Notes under the pieces: generated by a model
What the model was told of the DNA's origin: nothing
Database searches by the model: none
Seen by the model: only the letters and a program-made list of their open reading frames with translations
Position numbers and translations under genes: made by a program
Part shown: positions 14,852-26,300 of the stretch, piece by piece
Layout: each line of letters begins with the position of its first letter
Position numbering within the stretch: the stretch's first letter is position 1
DNA from: Allolobophora icterica
Taxonomy: Eukaryota; Annelida; Clitellata; Crassiclitellata; Lumbricidae
Direction: 5' to 3'
Length of the DNA stretch: 64,000 bases
Assembly (NCBI GenBank): GCA_963556255.1
Contig: OY744612.1
Location: forward strand, 22,223,532 to 22,287,531

Positions 14852-17800
14852 TCACAACCGAGAGAGGAAATCAGCCACCGTGTTCTGACGTCCAGGACGA
14901 TACCAAAAGTCCACGTTAAACTCTTGCAATGCTAACGCCCAACGAGTCAGTTTCGCACTCTTAGGGCTTGCATCTGTGAGATAAGACAAAGGATTATGAT
15001 CTGAATAAATGATTATCTTTGATAAGAATATCCATGACTTGAATCGTTTAAGTGCCCAAATTACTGCGAAAGTCTCTCTCTCAATTGTAGACCAATGCAT
15101 CTGTGTATCTGTAAGTTTAAGACTAGCAAAAGCAATTGGTTTTTCTTGACCTTCTTCGGTCCACTGAAACAAGCAACACCCGACCGCGGTGGCACTTGCG
15201 TCAACACTTAAACCAAATTCCTTAGTGAAATCAATGGTATGCAACTGTGTAGCTTTACTGAGATCATCCTTTAACTTATCTAGTGCTTCTTGATGCTTTT
15301 GCTCCCAAGGCACCTTCGTAGGTATGTTATCTCGTGTCAAATCAGTTATTATCCGTGCTTTTTCAGCTAAAGCAGGTATAAAATTTCGAAAGTAACTGAA
15401 AAAACCCATAACCTTTCTAACGTCTTTCTTTATTGTTGGAGGATGGATATCCTTGATCGTAGCGATCTTACCTGGATCAGGTTCAATACAACCTGACCCT
15501 ACTATATCAAATTCTTCATCTTGATCAACAATTACTGAACAGCTATTGATCATCGCTTGTTCGAGTCGTTCATGGTATCGCTTGATCTTATTTGCGTGTA
15601 AATGTCTTTGTTTTCCCTCTATTTCTACTATATAAGAATATGGGGATTTAACCTTGACTACGGTAGCAGGTCCTTGCCATCGACTATAAAATTTAGAACT
15701 ACCAAAATTTGGTGCTAATACTGCTACTTTATCTCCAACTTCGTATTTTCTGTCAGTACTACGCAAGTTATAATAATCTGCATACCGCTTTGTTTCTATA
15801 TCACTATAGTAATCTGCATAAACTTTCGCGAATTCGAGGTTTTCCTTCAGTGATTGGAGATACTCTTCGGGTGATTTACCTAAGTTAAGAGGTACTTTTC
15901 GTTCGCCAGCCCACGATTCCTTCAACACACTAAGTGGACCCCGAGGAAGAGTTCCATAAACCATAGTGAATGGCGAAATATGAGTCGTGCCTGAAGGTTT
16001 TTCTCTAAGGCTCCACAGAACAAACGGTAACAATTGGTGCCATCCACGAGGATCAGATTGAGCAAGCTTAAAGATCATGGTTTTCAAGCTTTGGTTGCAT
16101 CTTTCAACCAATCCAGCTGCCTCAGGATGTCCAGGGGTATTAAATCTGGGACTACAACCCATTCGCCGCAAGAATTCTTTCGTCAAACGACTGGTAAAGT
16201 TGGTACCACAATCAGAACTGATGATCCTTGGAATAGAAAAAGTTGTAAAAACTTGCAACAGAGCTTCACAAACTCCCTTTGCATTCAGCGATCTAAGAGG
16301 ATACGCCATCGGCCAACGAGAAAATTTATCCACCAGAACCAGAGCATAATTGTACTGGGGTTTCGATTTGTTGGATTCTCCAGTCACTACCATAGGGCCA
16401 ATACAATCCATATTTAGATGGTTAAAACAGAGTTCATCCGCCCTCGGAATAGGAGTGATCGGGACTCGATCTGCCACTTTAACTGGAGTTCTTAGTTGAC
16501 AAATTTGACAAGACGCACAATATTCGCGAATCCTCTCATCCATTCTTGGAAACCAAAAGTTTAATTTGATCCTGGCTCTCGTTGCCTTAAAAGCCATGTG
16601 CCCAGCACATGGGGCATCGTGTGCTACTCGCAAGACAACCTCGATTCTATCTTCCGGTAAACATAATTGATTAACCTTATGTCCCATAATTTCCCCTTTG
16701 TGGTACAGGAGGTTATTATCTATAAAGAAATTATTTTTATTCTGTCTCGCTTGTTGCCAGCAAGATATAAGATTGTGACAATTCTGTTGCTCACGCAATA
16801 AAGTATCATTATTCGCTACTCCCTCATCAGACTTGAACTCTGTTGACTCAACATCAAGAAAATTATCTGAATCATCAACTAGTTGCTCCTGAGAATATTC
16901 ATTCACTTCTGACGGCAAGGATTCGTTGCTGTTAACTTCTAAGTTATCTTCTTCTGCCCCTTTATTTATTTGAACACATCGATCTACGCCAGCTACCATC
17001 ACTACATATTGCGAACTATCCCTTAATAGGTCCACAACATGGGGTGTCAAAATAACCCGTTCATTTAGTTCAGGGACTGCAGCGAACATGACGCACAAAG
17101 ATGGCGCAATGTTTGTCGTTCCTTCCATTGAATTAGCTAATTTCATTTGTAGGTAAACTACATCTGCCTTACATCCTTCTCCCTGAAAACCAATTATATT
17201 AATCCGTTTAATCACGGGTAAGTTTAGTGACTCAATTAATTTCTTATCAATACAACAAATTTCTGCTCCTGAATCAGATAATGCTGGCTGAGAAGGGAGA
17301 TCTTCAATCTGTACCTTGATATACGACCTCTCGTGTAATCCATCAATACTATTCTCGTATACCCTTACAGCAGTTTCCAAGCCTATTGGTTTAGAATTAT
17401 CCAATAAATTCCCTTGCTTTACCTGTTCAGGTATCTCATGCAACACGTTGACCTTCTCAACAAATGAGTCGATCACTTCTTCAGTTGGGTTCCCAAATAT
17501 ACAAGTACTCACCTTTTTAGAACTTGGTTTGGTCTGGCACTCCCTTGCCATATGACCCTTCTGATGACATAGGAAACAGAGACCCTTTACCTTGGCCTCC
17601 TCCTGAGACACCCTCGCACCTATCTTGGCTTCACCCCTTATTTCCGGTTTGGGAGACTTGGGTTGAGCTGTCTGGTTATTGACTTGAACATGTGGTTGAC
17701 CTCTCGTCCAATTGTTATACTTCGGTGTCGGATGACTACGGCATACTAAGTCATTCCCACCATCATGCGACGCTACATAAATGTCAGCCGCAGTAGCCAT

Positions 17801-18907
17801 GTCTTCACAGCTCAACCACTCCTCTTTTTCTTGGGCCAAGATATAATCTAAACAAGCCTTCGACAAGGACTCCTTAAGCCGATCCGCAACCAATAAACTT
17901 ACAAGTTTATCAAACTCATCAGTTATCTTTCTACTTTTCAAATAATACATAAGAGCCACACGCAATTTGGATGAATAGATCGTAAATGATTCGTCCGATG
18001 CTTTGTGCAACGACCAAAATCGGGCTCTAAGATTTGAAGGGCTTATCTTAAACTCCCGTAGCAAAAACTCCTTCAGGAATTTGTAGTCATGGAGCTGTGC
18101 CTCAGTAAGGCGCATGGTTAATGCCTTAGCTCTTTCACTTAAAATGGCTAGCAATAATTTTGCTCTAACATCTTCATCCACCTCATACACATTAAACAAA
18201 CCATCCAAGTGATCAAAGAAACCTGGAATTTCTATAGGGTCGGAAGGAAATTTCCAAAGAATATTCTTGAGGGCATCACTATAACGCTTAGTACGACTTG
18301 CTAAAGAATCTCTAACATTTCGTTCTTCCTGCTTTTCCTTCCTCTCCCTTTCTTCTTTCTCTTTCCGTTCCTTCTTTTCTCTTTCTTCTTTCTCTTTCCT
18401 TTCCTTCTTTTCTTCCTCTCTCCTCTTTTCCTCCCTTTCTTCCTTCTCCTTCCGTTCCTCCCTTTCTCTTTCTTCCTTCTCCTTCCGTTCCTCCCTTTCT
18501 CTTTCTTCCTTCTCCCTTTGTTCTTTCTTTTCTTCCTCTCTCCTCTTTTCCTCCCTTTCTTCCTTCTCCTTCCGTTCCTCCCTTTCTCTTTCTTCCTTCT
18601 CCTTCCGTTCCTCCCTTTCTCTTTCTTCCTTCTCCTTCCGTTCCTCCCTTTGTTCTTCATATTTACGGATTTCGAACTCCAGACGGCGCTTCTGCAGCTC
18701 GTAATCCACTCCTGTTGGAGATATTGGACTACCCTTAAATTCCTCTTCCTCTTTTCCAATCTCCATGGCCCATTCTTCCATTAATTGATTTCGATCCCAT
18801 GACATAACATCATCATCGTCCCTTCCTGCCTTCATAAGATACACCCTAAGGCGCTCAGACGACATTTTGCGAATATTCGCTTGCATCTCTGTTGTCAACG
18901 CTTCCAT
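14852..18907 (-). CDS. Gag-Pol polyprotein of Gmr1-like retrotransposon, lacking RT fingers and palm
   Basis: 1351 residues in one frame with no gag-pol frameshift. Order: residues 1-60 helical N-terminus; 85-197 charged coiled region of repeated REERKEKEERE units; about 205-390 capsid-like Gag (IPGFFDHLDGLFNVYEV); CCHC knuckle C444-C447-H452-C457; aspartic protease with DSGA at 545-548; integrase with zinc-binding H763, H770, C800 and C803 and catalytic D834, D899 and E935 (35 residues between the last two); a GPY/F-like segment near 1052-1112; then RT thumb (about 1141-1200) and RNase H with D1236, E1276-E1278, D1303 and D1346. Between about 1115 and 1140 the frame passes straight from the integrase tail to the RT thumb: fingers and palm, including the YxDD box, are missing without breaking the frame. 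It should yield Gag, protease, integrase and RNase H but no active polymerase. Confidence 0.92.
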   Translation of the reverse strand: MEALTTEMQANIRKMSSERLRVYLMKAGRDDDDVMSWDRNQLMEEWAMEIGKEEEEFKGSPISPTGVDYELQKRRLEFEIRKYEEQREERKEKEEREREERKEKEEREREERKEKEEREEKRREEEKKEQREKEEREREERKEKEEREREERKEKEEREEKRREEEKKERKEKEEREKKERKEKEERERKEKQEERNVRDSLASRTKRYSDALKNILWKFPSDPIEIPGFFDHLDGLFNVYEVDEDVRAKLLLAILSERAKALTMRLTEAQLHDYKFLKEFLLREFKISPSNLRARFWSLHKASDESFTIYSSKLRVALMYYLKSRKITDEFDKLVSLLVADRLKESLSKACLDYILAQEKEEWLSCEDMATAADIYVASHDGGNDLVCRSHPTPKYNNWTRGQPHVQVNNQTAQPKSPKPEIRGEAKIGARVSQEEAKVKGLCFLCHQKGHMARECQTKPSSKKVSTCIFGNPTEEVIDSFVEKVNVLHEIPEQVKQGNLLDNSKPIGLETAVRVYENSIDGLHERSYIKVQIEDLPSQPALSDSGAEICCIDKKLIESLNLPVIKRINIIGFQGEGCKADVVYLQMKLANSMEGTTNIAPSLCVMFAAVPELNERVILTPHVVDLLRDSSQYVVMVAGVDRCVQINKGAEEDNLEVNSNESLPSEVNEYSQEQLVDDSDNFLDVESTEFKSDEGVANNDTLLREQQNCHNLISCWQQARQNKNNFFIDNNLLYHKGEIMGHKVNQLCLPEDRIEVVLRVAHDAPCAGHMAFKATRARIKLNFWFPRMDERIREYCASCQICQLRTPVKVADRVPITPIPRADELCFNHLNMDCIGPMVVTGESNKSKPQYNYALVLVDKFSRWPMAYPLRSLNAKGVCEALLQVFTTFSIPRIISSDCGTNFTSRLTKEFLRRMGCSPRFNTPGHPEAAGLVERCNQSLKTMIFKLAQSDPRGWHQLLPFVLWSLREKPSGTTHISPFTMVYGTLPRGPLSVLKESWAGERKVPLNLGKSPEEYLQSLKENLEFAKVYADYYSDIETKRYADYYNLRSTDRKYEVGDKVAVLAPNFGSSKFYSRWQGPATVVKVKSPYSYIVEIEGKQRHLHANKIKRYHERLEQAMINSCSVIVDQDEEFDIVGSGCIEPDPGKIATIKDIHPPTIKKDVRKVMGFFSYFRNFIPALAEKARIITDLTRDNIPTKVPWEQKHQEALDKLKDDLSKATQLHTIDFTKEFGLSVDASATAVGCCLFQWTEEGQEKPIAFASLKLTDTQMHWSTIERETFAVIWALKRFKSWIFLSKIIIYSDHNPLSYLTDASPKSAKLTRWALALQEFNVDFWYRPGRQNTVADFLSRL
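18301..18660 (-). repeat. 33-bp-type coding repeats in Gag (REERKEKEERE)
   Basis: Tandem purine-rich codons at Gag residues about 85-197 encode repeated KEKEEREREER blocks, with two near-identical ~50-residue super-units (roughly 88-135 and 133-172). Alternative open frames on both strands here are shadows of this repeat. Confidence 0.85.
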
Positions 18908-19411
18908 TTTTACAAACAGTCAGTCCACAACAATCAACAAAAAAAACAGACACCACGCGGCAAACCCGCCACACAAAAGGAAAATTCCACAACCCAAAGT
19001 GCACTTATTCAGTATCCAAAGAAGTACACTCGCCAAGTACGCAAAAACTATACAAGCTCACGCAAGTCTGGCCTCGATCACAACAATGGATCAAATTTCA
19101 AAGAAATAATCAGCAGATATTGAAAGAGAAATAATGGCTGCCTCCCACTCGGCTGCAACTCCACTCTCTTTTCTCCTTCTCAGCCACGACAACACCTAGG
19201 ATCTTACCCGTATGTTGACTGCTGTCTTCTGCTGTCTCAGCCGAACGACGCACTTCGTCCGTCCGACTGTCGTATGCCGATTCACCCGTCTCCCACGGTA
19301 GAAAGGCGTCTCGATCCGCTCGCTGTCTGGAACAGACCGTCTCTTGATCCTCCGGGTTGACTCCTTCCTCCGCCGGCTCGCGTCTTCTTCACCGGATCCA
19401 ACACCGATGAT

Positions 19412-19431
19412 CCCACCTCTGCCACCAATAA
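19412..19431 (-). other. Primer-binding site candidate of the LTR element
   Basis: On the minus strand, four bases (TTAT) after the 5' LTR end comes TGGTGGCAGAGGTGGG. A TGG start, complementary to a tRNA CCA end, just after the LTR is the normal position. I could not assign the tRNA with certainty. Confidence 0.6.
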
Positions 19432-19863
19432 TGTCGCGGTCGACTCCTTCGATCGCAACGACGAACCAACGAAGGAACTATTAAAAGATCTTTATTTAAA
19501 AATAAAGTCGATTAAGTGTAGAGTAAGTCAACTCGTCTATCAAATATCACAATCGTAGACAGCACACAGGTTGGCTGGTCTCGATTGAACGTTATACGAT
19601 CAATGTTTCAACGTTTACAAATCTTCGTCAAAAGGCCCTTAATGTACATCAGGTCTATCTTATATAGAGTTCTCCCGGATTCCAGAACGTTCTGTGACGT
19701 CACTGTACTTTTCCCTGGAAAGTCCTACTGAACACGTATATCCTTGTTGCATGCAACGAATTAATGTTGACAGCTTGCTGCAGAATTTTCCGTGCGTTGT
19801 AAACAAGCTTGTTGACGCGTCGGTTTTCTTCCCTTGATGCATGCACCCGCGTAGACCACGACA
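19432..19863 (-). repeat. 5' LTR of the Gmr1-like element
   Basis: 432 bp, appears identical base for base to 14225-14656. Contains the same TATA box and polyadenylation signal on the minus strand. Confidence 0.93.

Positions 19864-19957
<94 letters not shown>
19864..19957. repeat. AAT microsatellite, right flank of the LTR element
   Basis: About 31 AAT units; with 14174-14224 it formed one repeat before the retrotransposon inserted. Confidence 0.95.
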
Positions 19958-19958
<1 letters not shown>

Positions 19959-20563
19959 CGGCGGACGGGTCGCACGGGATGTCATGCAACCTAGGACCTG
20001 GCAGAATCGCCAGACATGCAGCTTTGAATGATTTGATAAGCCGAGGCCTATCACGAGCGGGCGTCCCTAATATCAAGGAACCACCTGGACTGTCGAGGAC
20101 GGACGGGAGACGACCGGACGGACTTACGCTGATACCATGGCGCAGAGGCCGAAGTCTTGTATGGGACGTCACCGTAACTGACACTGTGGCGCCCTCTTAC
20201 CTACATGCAACGTCCGCGACATCAGGAGCAGCAGCGGAACTAGCGGCCACGAGAAAGAACAACAAGTACAGCCAGATCCGCGCAGACCACTTTTTTGTCC
20301 CTCTGGCTTTCGAGACCTTAGGCCCTATCAATGACGACGGAATGGCCCTTATAAAAGACTTGGGGAGATACTTAGCTTTAACCACCGGAGACCCTAGGGA
20401 GACTTGTTATCTACTCCAGCGGTTGTCAATCACCATACAACGCTTCAATGCTGTTGCCTTCATAGGAACTTTCATGCGGCCAGAACTTGTCGAGTGATGT
20501 TTTGTTTGTTTGATAAACAAATGTACAAATACAAAAAAAATACAAAAAAAAATAAAAATAAAA

Positions 20564-20596
<33 letters not shown>
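19958..20596 (+). mobile_element. LINE ORF2 C-terminal fragment with 3' tail
   Basis: An open frame to 20497 encodes the C-terminal module of a non-LTR retrotransposon: HGMSCNLGPGRIARHAALND, then a RPDG...VWDVTVTDT motif resembling a PD-(D/E)xK endonuclease-like core, then FVPLAFETLGP and RFNAVAFIGTF. It ends at TGA (20495-20497), followed by a short untranslated tail with A-rich and AAT-rich ends. The 5' part, including the reverse transcriptase, is absent. A second, more decayed copy lies at 33780-34560. Confidence 0.75.
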
Positions 20597-20698
20597 CATT
20601 CCTGACTCATCATGTATATAATATATTTAGCCTAGGCTTACATTGATCGGGCTAAAGTAATACTAATTAGTAACAAAAGCATGAATCTCAGGGGCGTA

Positions 20699-20888
20699 AC
20701 TTTGGTCTAAAACGTGGGGGACCAATTTCTTACATACACGAAACAAGGCTGAGACTGCACGATCTCTGGGAGGGCACAATGATAAAATATTCATTGGCAT
20801 TGTTCAAAAAGTGGGGAGTACGGTACCCCCCAGTCCAAAAAGTGGGGGGTACGGGTACCCCTCGTACCCCCTACAAATTACGCCTATG
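20699..20888. mobile_element. Probable MITE (CAGGGGCGTAAC terminus)
   Basis: Starts CAGGGGCGTAACTTTGG and ends CAAATTACGCCTATG, an imperfect inverted pair. The flanks AGCATGAAT and AGCATGATT are similar but do not abut both ends cleanly, so the boundaries are approximate. A related start lies at 39888 (CAGGGGCGCAAGTTTGG). Confidence 0.5.
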
Positions 20889-20902
20889 AGCATGATTCAT
20901 TC

Positions 20903-21235
20903 ATTCATTCATTTGAGCATTTATATAGCGCCCCTTCAAGGGGGCTACTCAGAGGCGCTCCCGACTACAGCACGAACGAACAAAGCAGTTTTTAAGGCAG
21001 TATAGAAATACTCAGACTGAATTTTAGGAAGGAGACGCAGCACCAGTGGTAAGGCATTCCATACCGCTGGGCCAACCACCAGAAAGGCTCGATTTTGCAT
21101 AGTTGCAGTACGAGCAAATGGGACCGCGAGTTCCCCCCTCTCTGCAGAACGATATGGTAATGCAATTATTTTCAGTCTTGAGGGCTCGACTGAAGGCTTA
21201 ATTACCTTTGAGAAAAGTAATAAAATACGTCACCC
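20903..21235 (-). mobile_element. SINE/LINE-tail repeat (TATATAGCGCC family)
   Basis: Begins ATTTATATAGCGCCCC followed by CTACTCAGAGGCGCTCCC. Read on the minus strand this is the 3' tail of a retroposon; its body includes a 'ggcattccataccgctggg' stretch also seen at 29.8 kb. Confidence 0.6.
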
Positions 21236-21841
21236 GGTGAGCTAAAGTGAACAGGCTAGACCAAAACCAGATTATAAGCGTGGAAAGCCAGCCAGCACGG
21301 GTCCGGGGCAACTTCCATATGGGATTTCCCCTCAATATAGTGGGCCTAAATATATTTCATAGCAGAAGTCCATACGAGACTGATAGGGTAGCCATCGTCA
21401 TCGCAAAACTTACTCCGGTGCAGTACAAAAGAGCTGCTGGAACCAACTAATTCACAGGCGCTCTAACTCTTTATTCCCATGACTGCTATCCCTCTCTCCT
21501 ATGTCAAGGTTATGAAAACTCAAGTCTAGCACCTTATACCCATGAATGCCTGCAGTATTAACTGCATGAAGGGCCTGTTCTGCTGTTCACCATCTACATG
21601 TACAGAGGGAGTGCCAACAGCGTTTACTCTACCACTCTGCTCGACGGCATCATTCATAACCCCAGCACGTGTTTCTTCGAGACACCCAATTTGATAGGAT
21701 CTATGGACAGGATAGCTACTACGGATTGCAGGAACGAGTAGGTATAGCAGCGATTACCACTAACCACTCTCTTGTCGTCGAGTCGTCTTTGTCGTCCAGG
21801 CTTCAATTTGCCTCGTGGACTCTGGTTTGTACTGAAATTTC

Positions 21842-22076
21842 GGTTTCAAATTTATTTATTCCGGATATTTCTATAGCGCCTCTCGAAGTCAACAACTACT
21901 CAGAGGCTCTCCTCACTACAGCATTTGATACTGTGCCGGAATTTTCACGCCGAAGCGCCACGAGCAATTGCGAGTGAAGGACTTGCCCAAGGTCCGTACG
22001 CAGCGGCTAGAGTGAGATTCGAACCTGCAACCCTCCGGTCACAAGGCGCCGAACTTACCACTGAGCCACCACACCC
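21842..22076 (-). mobile_element. tRNA-headed SINE, complete-looking copy
   Basis: On the minus strand the head GTGGTGGCTCAGTGGTAAG (A box) and GGTTCGAATCTC (B box) lie at about 22076-22010, and the tail reads GAGTAGTTGTTGAC then GAGGCGCTATAGAAAT near 21900-21865. This links the TATATAGCGCC tail repeats to a tRNA-derived SINE. Confidence 0.75.
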
Positions 22077-22632
22077 CACAAATGGGCCTGGGTTGCTGTG
22101 CATTCAACCTTGTCCAATGGGGACAAGCCACGGATCCTTCATGCAGTTGTGACGCACTGTGACTGTGGCATACATTGTCGATGTATGTCTGAAAACTTGT
22201 TTAAAGGGTGTAATGTATATTGGTTCTTCAGCTCACTGAAGGTAATGCTTGTAACTGGCTGCATATAAAACACATTATGCTAGAAGAAGTTCACTGATTA
22301 GATTTTTATTCTTTTAAATCATTGATTAGATTAACGACCAATTAAATCCCAATATCATTATAGCATTCAGTTACAACTTTATGCGTGACAACCACCAACG
22401 GCGTGGATACACAGTTGGACTAAGAGAAATTCAGTTTTTCATGGTTCGGAGGCTGGCATCATCGACAGCCCAGAACCCTATCATTTTTGTTCCAAATTCT
22501 TTGATGGATGATATGAATAACTGCCACTTTCTCTCAGTTGTACAACTGTTTCTTAGCAAACATGAAAATAAAAATAGCATTTCATGAAAATAGGCAGAAG
22601 TGTCTCAAATGCAGATTGGTCCGCGTCATGCT

Positions 22633-23241
22633 TCACTTCTTACTGGAAATCTTCCAGTAGAGCACTCCGCCAAGAATTCCAAGTTCTATTAAAATGATTA
22701 TCACCAGAAGCAGTTTGTTCGTCAGCACACTAAAACAGAAAGCGATCTTCATGAAGATTCTAAATTACAACACCGTTACATTGCAAAAAAGAAGACCCTT
22801 GAGCTAATCTGAGAGACAGTCATGCATATGAAGTTTTAGTGATTTCATCAGTTTCCGCCTCAACATACTAGGGCAGGTGGCCAGCCCTCTCCAACACCAT
22901 CTCATCTCCTCACCAATAGTGTACGGTCTCTGTACTCATTATAGTCGAGTTCTCAAGGGTGCAAGTGCAGTCAACAACTCGATCTGAATGAACCTATGAT
23001 CTTTCAATTAACAGTAGCCACTAGCCTGTAGTACACGCTTTCACTAACACCCAGTTAAATTGTAGACAAATTAACTCTGCATGTGCTGAATTGCAAGTGC
23101 CTGTTCCATTACAACAAAATCTTTAACTTTCTGACGCAAAGCATTTGTATTAATATGTATGTGTAGAGTACTAGAATACATGGCTTGCTAAAACTGTAGG
23201 CATGGATACAGAAGTGAAGTAGATACAGAGACGACAAGAAG

Positions 23242-23339
<98 letters not shown>

Positions 23340-26300
23340 GTCACAACATAGATATTTTTGGTATCATCCTGATTAGTCAGATGACTAGAATAGTGTTAAC
23401 AAAAGCAGGAAACCCAAATATAACGTGATGGCATCACAAGGTATCAATCGATGATCCTCTACTCTGTTTATACAATTACACTGGGAGTGATTCTGATGAA
23501 TTTCTCTTGAAACGTTACTATAATGAATTAATTATATGCAATTACCATTATGAACTTACCTTCGAGAAATCCGGTGCAATATCCTCCGACTCTTCGACAA
23601 GTTTTCATCTGTTTCTGTCAACTAAAGTATCAAAAAATATCCTGTTCAATATTCAGTCAGTGGGTTCAGAGTTTATCTTTTTTATTCCTCAGAGGCCTGA
23701 CTTTTTTGGCTACCGAAGAATTGGGCACTTCTATGTATGCAAATAAGTACATAACTTGAATGCATATTATATCCAATGATGCATATCTAAATATTATGCC
23801 TAACTGGTTGGTTACTGTTGTAGCTTTAGGCCATGAGCCAAAAATAAATCTAAGGCAATGGAGGACAGTGACAGTCCAACATTGGGCTCAGTACACTCAC
23901 TGCCTGGTCTGTAAAGGGTAGAAAACGAGTTGCTTCTTTACTTCTATGTTTCCCTAAAGAAATTGGGTGTTTGATAGGACTACACTAAAATATTCTTATA
24001 ACACGGTCTTTGAGGGCTATCTCAAGAACCGCCTTTATAACAAGGTTGTGTTATACTAAGATGACTTTCTAAAGCTCAAACTTGTGATGCACGTATCTTA
24101 CTGATCTATATATCATAATTCGTTATATTATAATAGAGCATGTTACAAGAAGGGCCTGGTGTTCTATGCTAATTGCAACAGAACTAACTCTGTTTCGAGT
24201 CCGGATTAAGGATTCTCTTTGTGTTCCGAGTTCTTCGACGATCTCGTGTCCTATCTGATCTGTTTCAGCGGCCACCAGCTGAGAACGTGCCAGGCTCTCG
24301 GACGCTCGTGTCAGACTGTTCGTTCCCTGCATCAGCTGCGCTCTCTGTGAGTTTTCCATCCTCTGGAAGAAAAAACGAATTTATATGAACTCTTTTTTCT
24401 GTAAAGTTCATTATGCATGTACGAAATCAAAATTGAAATTAAATTTTAAGGACTTTTGAAATAAAATTGTTTAAACATTTGGTGTTTCTTGTGGTTTCAT
24501 GGTAGTTTTAGCGATTTTCAAATTAAAGATAACAACTTTTGCTGCTTGCTATGGTTTTACAACGACAAGTACTTGGTTCTATTCCTCACATAGCTGAAGG
24601 GATTAAAAGATAATAATATTGATGGATAGCAGTTCGATATTAAACAGATTTCAGCTCCTTATATAAGTCACTACTCCTGACTCTCATGTAAAAAAATCGT
24701 GACTTAGCCTTGAAAATATGGCATGTATGAATAGATGGCCTTATATTGCTGATCATTTATATAGCCCCTTTTCATAAACCCACAAATTGTTGAAACATGG
24801 CTAAATAAAGAGATCTAAAAGGTGCAACTGAAGGTAAGTTGCAAATGACACGAGCTGAAGGTAAGTTGCAATTGATACTAGAGATATCTGTACAGGAACA
24901 TTACATACTGCTAAAGGAAGGTACTTGAATGGTACCACCATGTGGTACCATTTGAGTGGCATATATTCTAGTGGTACTTATATAACATTGTTACATAACA
25001 TTGCGAAGAGATTCCACTATACGTGGTTGTGAGCCAAATCTATCAGAATATAATCAGAAATTGAGGCTTTTCCTCACAAACTGCAGAGAAAGAACCCACT
25101 ATGTACCAAAATCTGTTAGAAATTTAAGTTAAAATGCATACTTAATAAATAAAATTCGCAAAGAGATGGTGCTTGAACTCACCTCGATCTCATCTTCTTC
25201 TGAAAACCCAAAATAGACTTTCGACACATCTTTCGACAAAGCACGTTTCTAAACAAGGAAAAACAATCAAATTCAGGCATCCTTAATGAACTATCCCTAA
25301 CATTTATAGGTTACAAGGCTCGACAATAAATTGTCCTGTTCACATGACACACCAATATTAAAGCCCCCAAATGGGGTGAACGGGTTAAATAAATCGCTCT
25401 GTCATCGTTCACACTGCAGCTTAACCCATAAAAATGGTTCACTTTAAACTCTACCCCGTAAGACTATGAAAAGACAATCTCTTAAACTGTTGTTTTCAAA
25501 TGATAATTTAAAACAAGCTCAGAAAACATTTTCAGCTCATCTTAAGACACAACTTCTTAGATCTGCTAGACAGCCTGATTACATAGCCTTTGTGAGGTTT
25601 TTAAAATGCACTATACAAGTATTCTGATACCAGTGGCAGCGCCAGCTATACAATTTCAGCAGGTCGCGTCAGGGTCATGGGAGTTATTCAGCAGGTCGAA
25701 GAAATTAATGTTTGAGTTTTATGCAGCATAATCTCAAGAAAGTCAACATAAGCAGCATAACTTAGATATATATATGCCCCTAAAACGAAGAGAATTATTA
25801 TTGAATGCTAATAGCCCAATTGTTGTAGCATATTCAAATCTGATACAATTCAGCAATTTAAACGTTAAAATTTAGTTACTTTACTAATCTTTAAAGATGT
25901 GGAATTACTGATTAGCTACTCAGGCAGGTCATAAGTAAAAAAGTTCCGCATTCCAGGACCACTCTAGCTCTAGATCTTTTGCCAACATAGGGTCCTCCCT
26001 GTGGAATGCCCTTCCTTTCTATGGGTAACCTTACTTTCTGGATCTCTTCCTACATCCCTTTCCATGCTTAAAACTGTTTTAGTTATGAGTGGCGCTATAC
26101 AAATCTTCAAATACGATACGATAAAATGGGCAGGTCAAATGACCTACCGCGACCCATGGTAGCACCACCACTGTCTGATACATACATATATATATATATA
26201 TACATCCAATAAAATAATTGGAAAATAGTGCCAATGTAATAATGCTCAAGGCATTAGTTGATATTCACTTCAGCAAAACTGGTGTACAGCCAAATTCCAG

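Larger units (their letters stand above)
14225..19863 (-). mobile_element. Gmr1-like Ty3/Gypsy LTR retrotransposon, RT core deleted
   Basis: A 5639-bp element read on the minus strand, bounded by two 432-bp LTRs (14225-14656 and 19432-19863) that look identical by eye. LTRs begin TGTCGTGG and end CGCGACA on the coding strand. The 5-bp flank AATAA on both sides fits a target duplication, though the site is an AAT repeat so it is not independent proof. One long gag-pol frame lies between. Integrase comes before reverse transcriptase, the order known for Gmr1-like elements within Ty3/Gypsy. The fingers and palm of the reverse transcriptase are absent, so this copy should need an RT supplied by another element. 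Confidence 0.92.

Noticed and set aside
16034..16417. Open frames on the plus strand inside the retrotransposon
   Set aside because: They are antisense to the well-supported gag-pol frame and lack family features.
18301..18784. Lys/Arg-rich and Phe/Leu-rich frames opposite or shifted to Gag
   Set aside because: They are shadows of the REERKEKEERE codon repeat.
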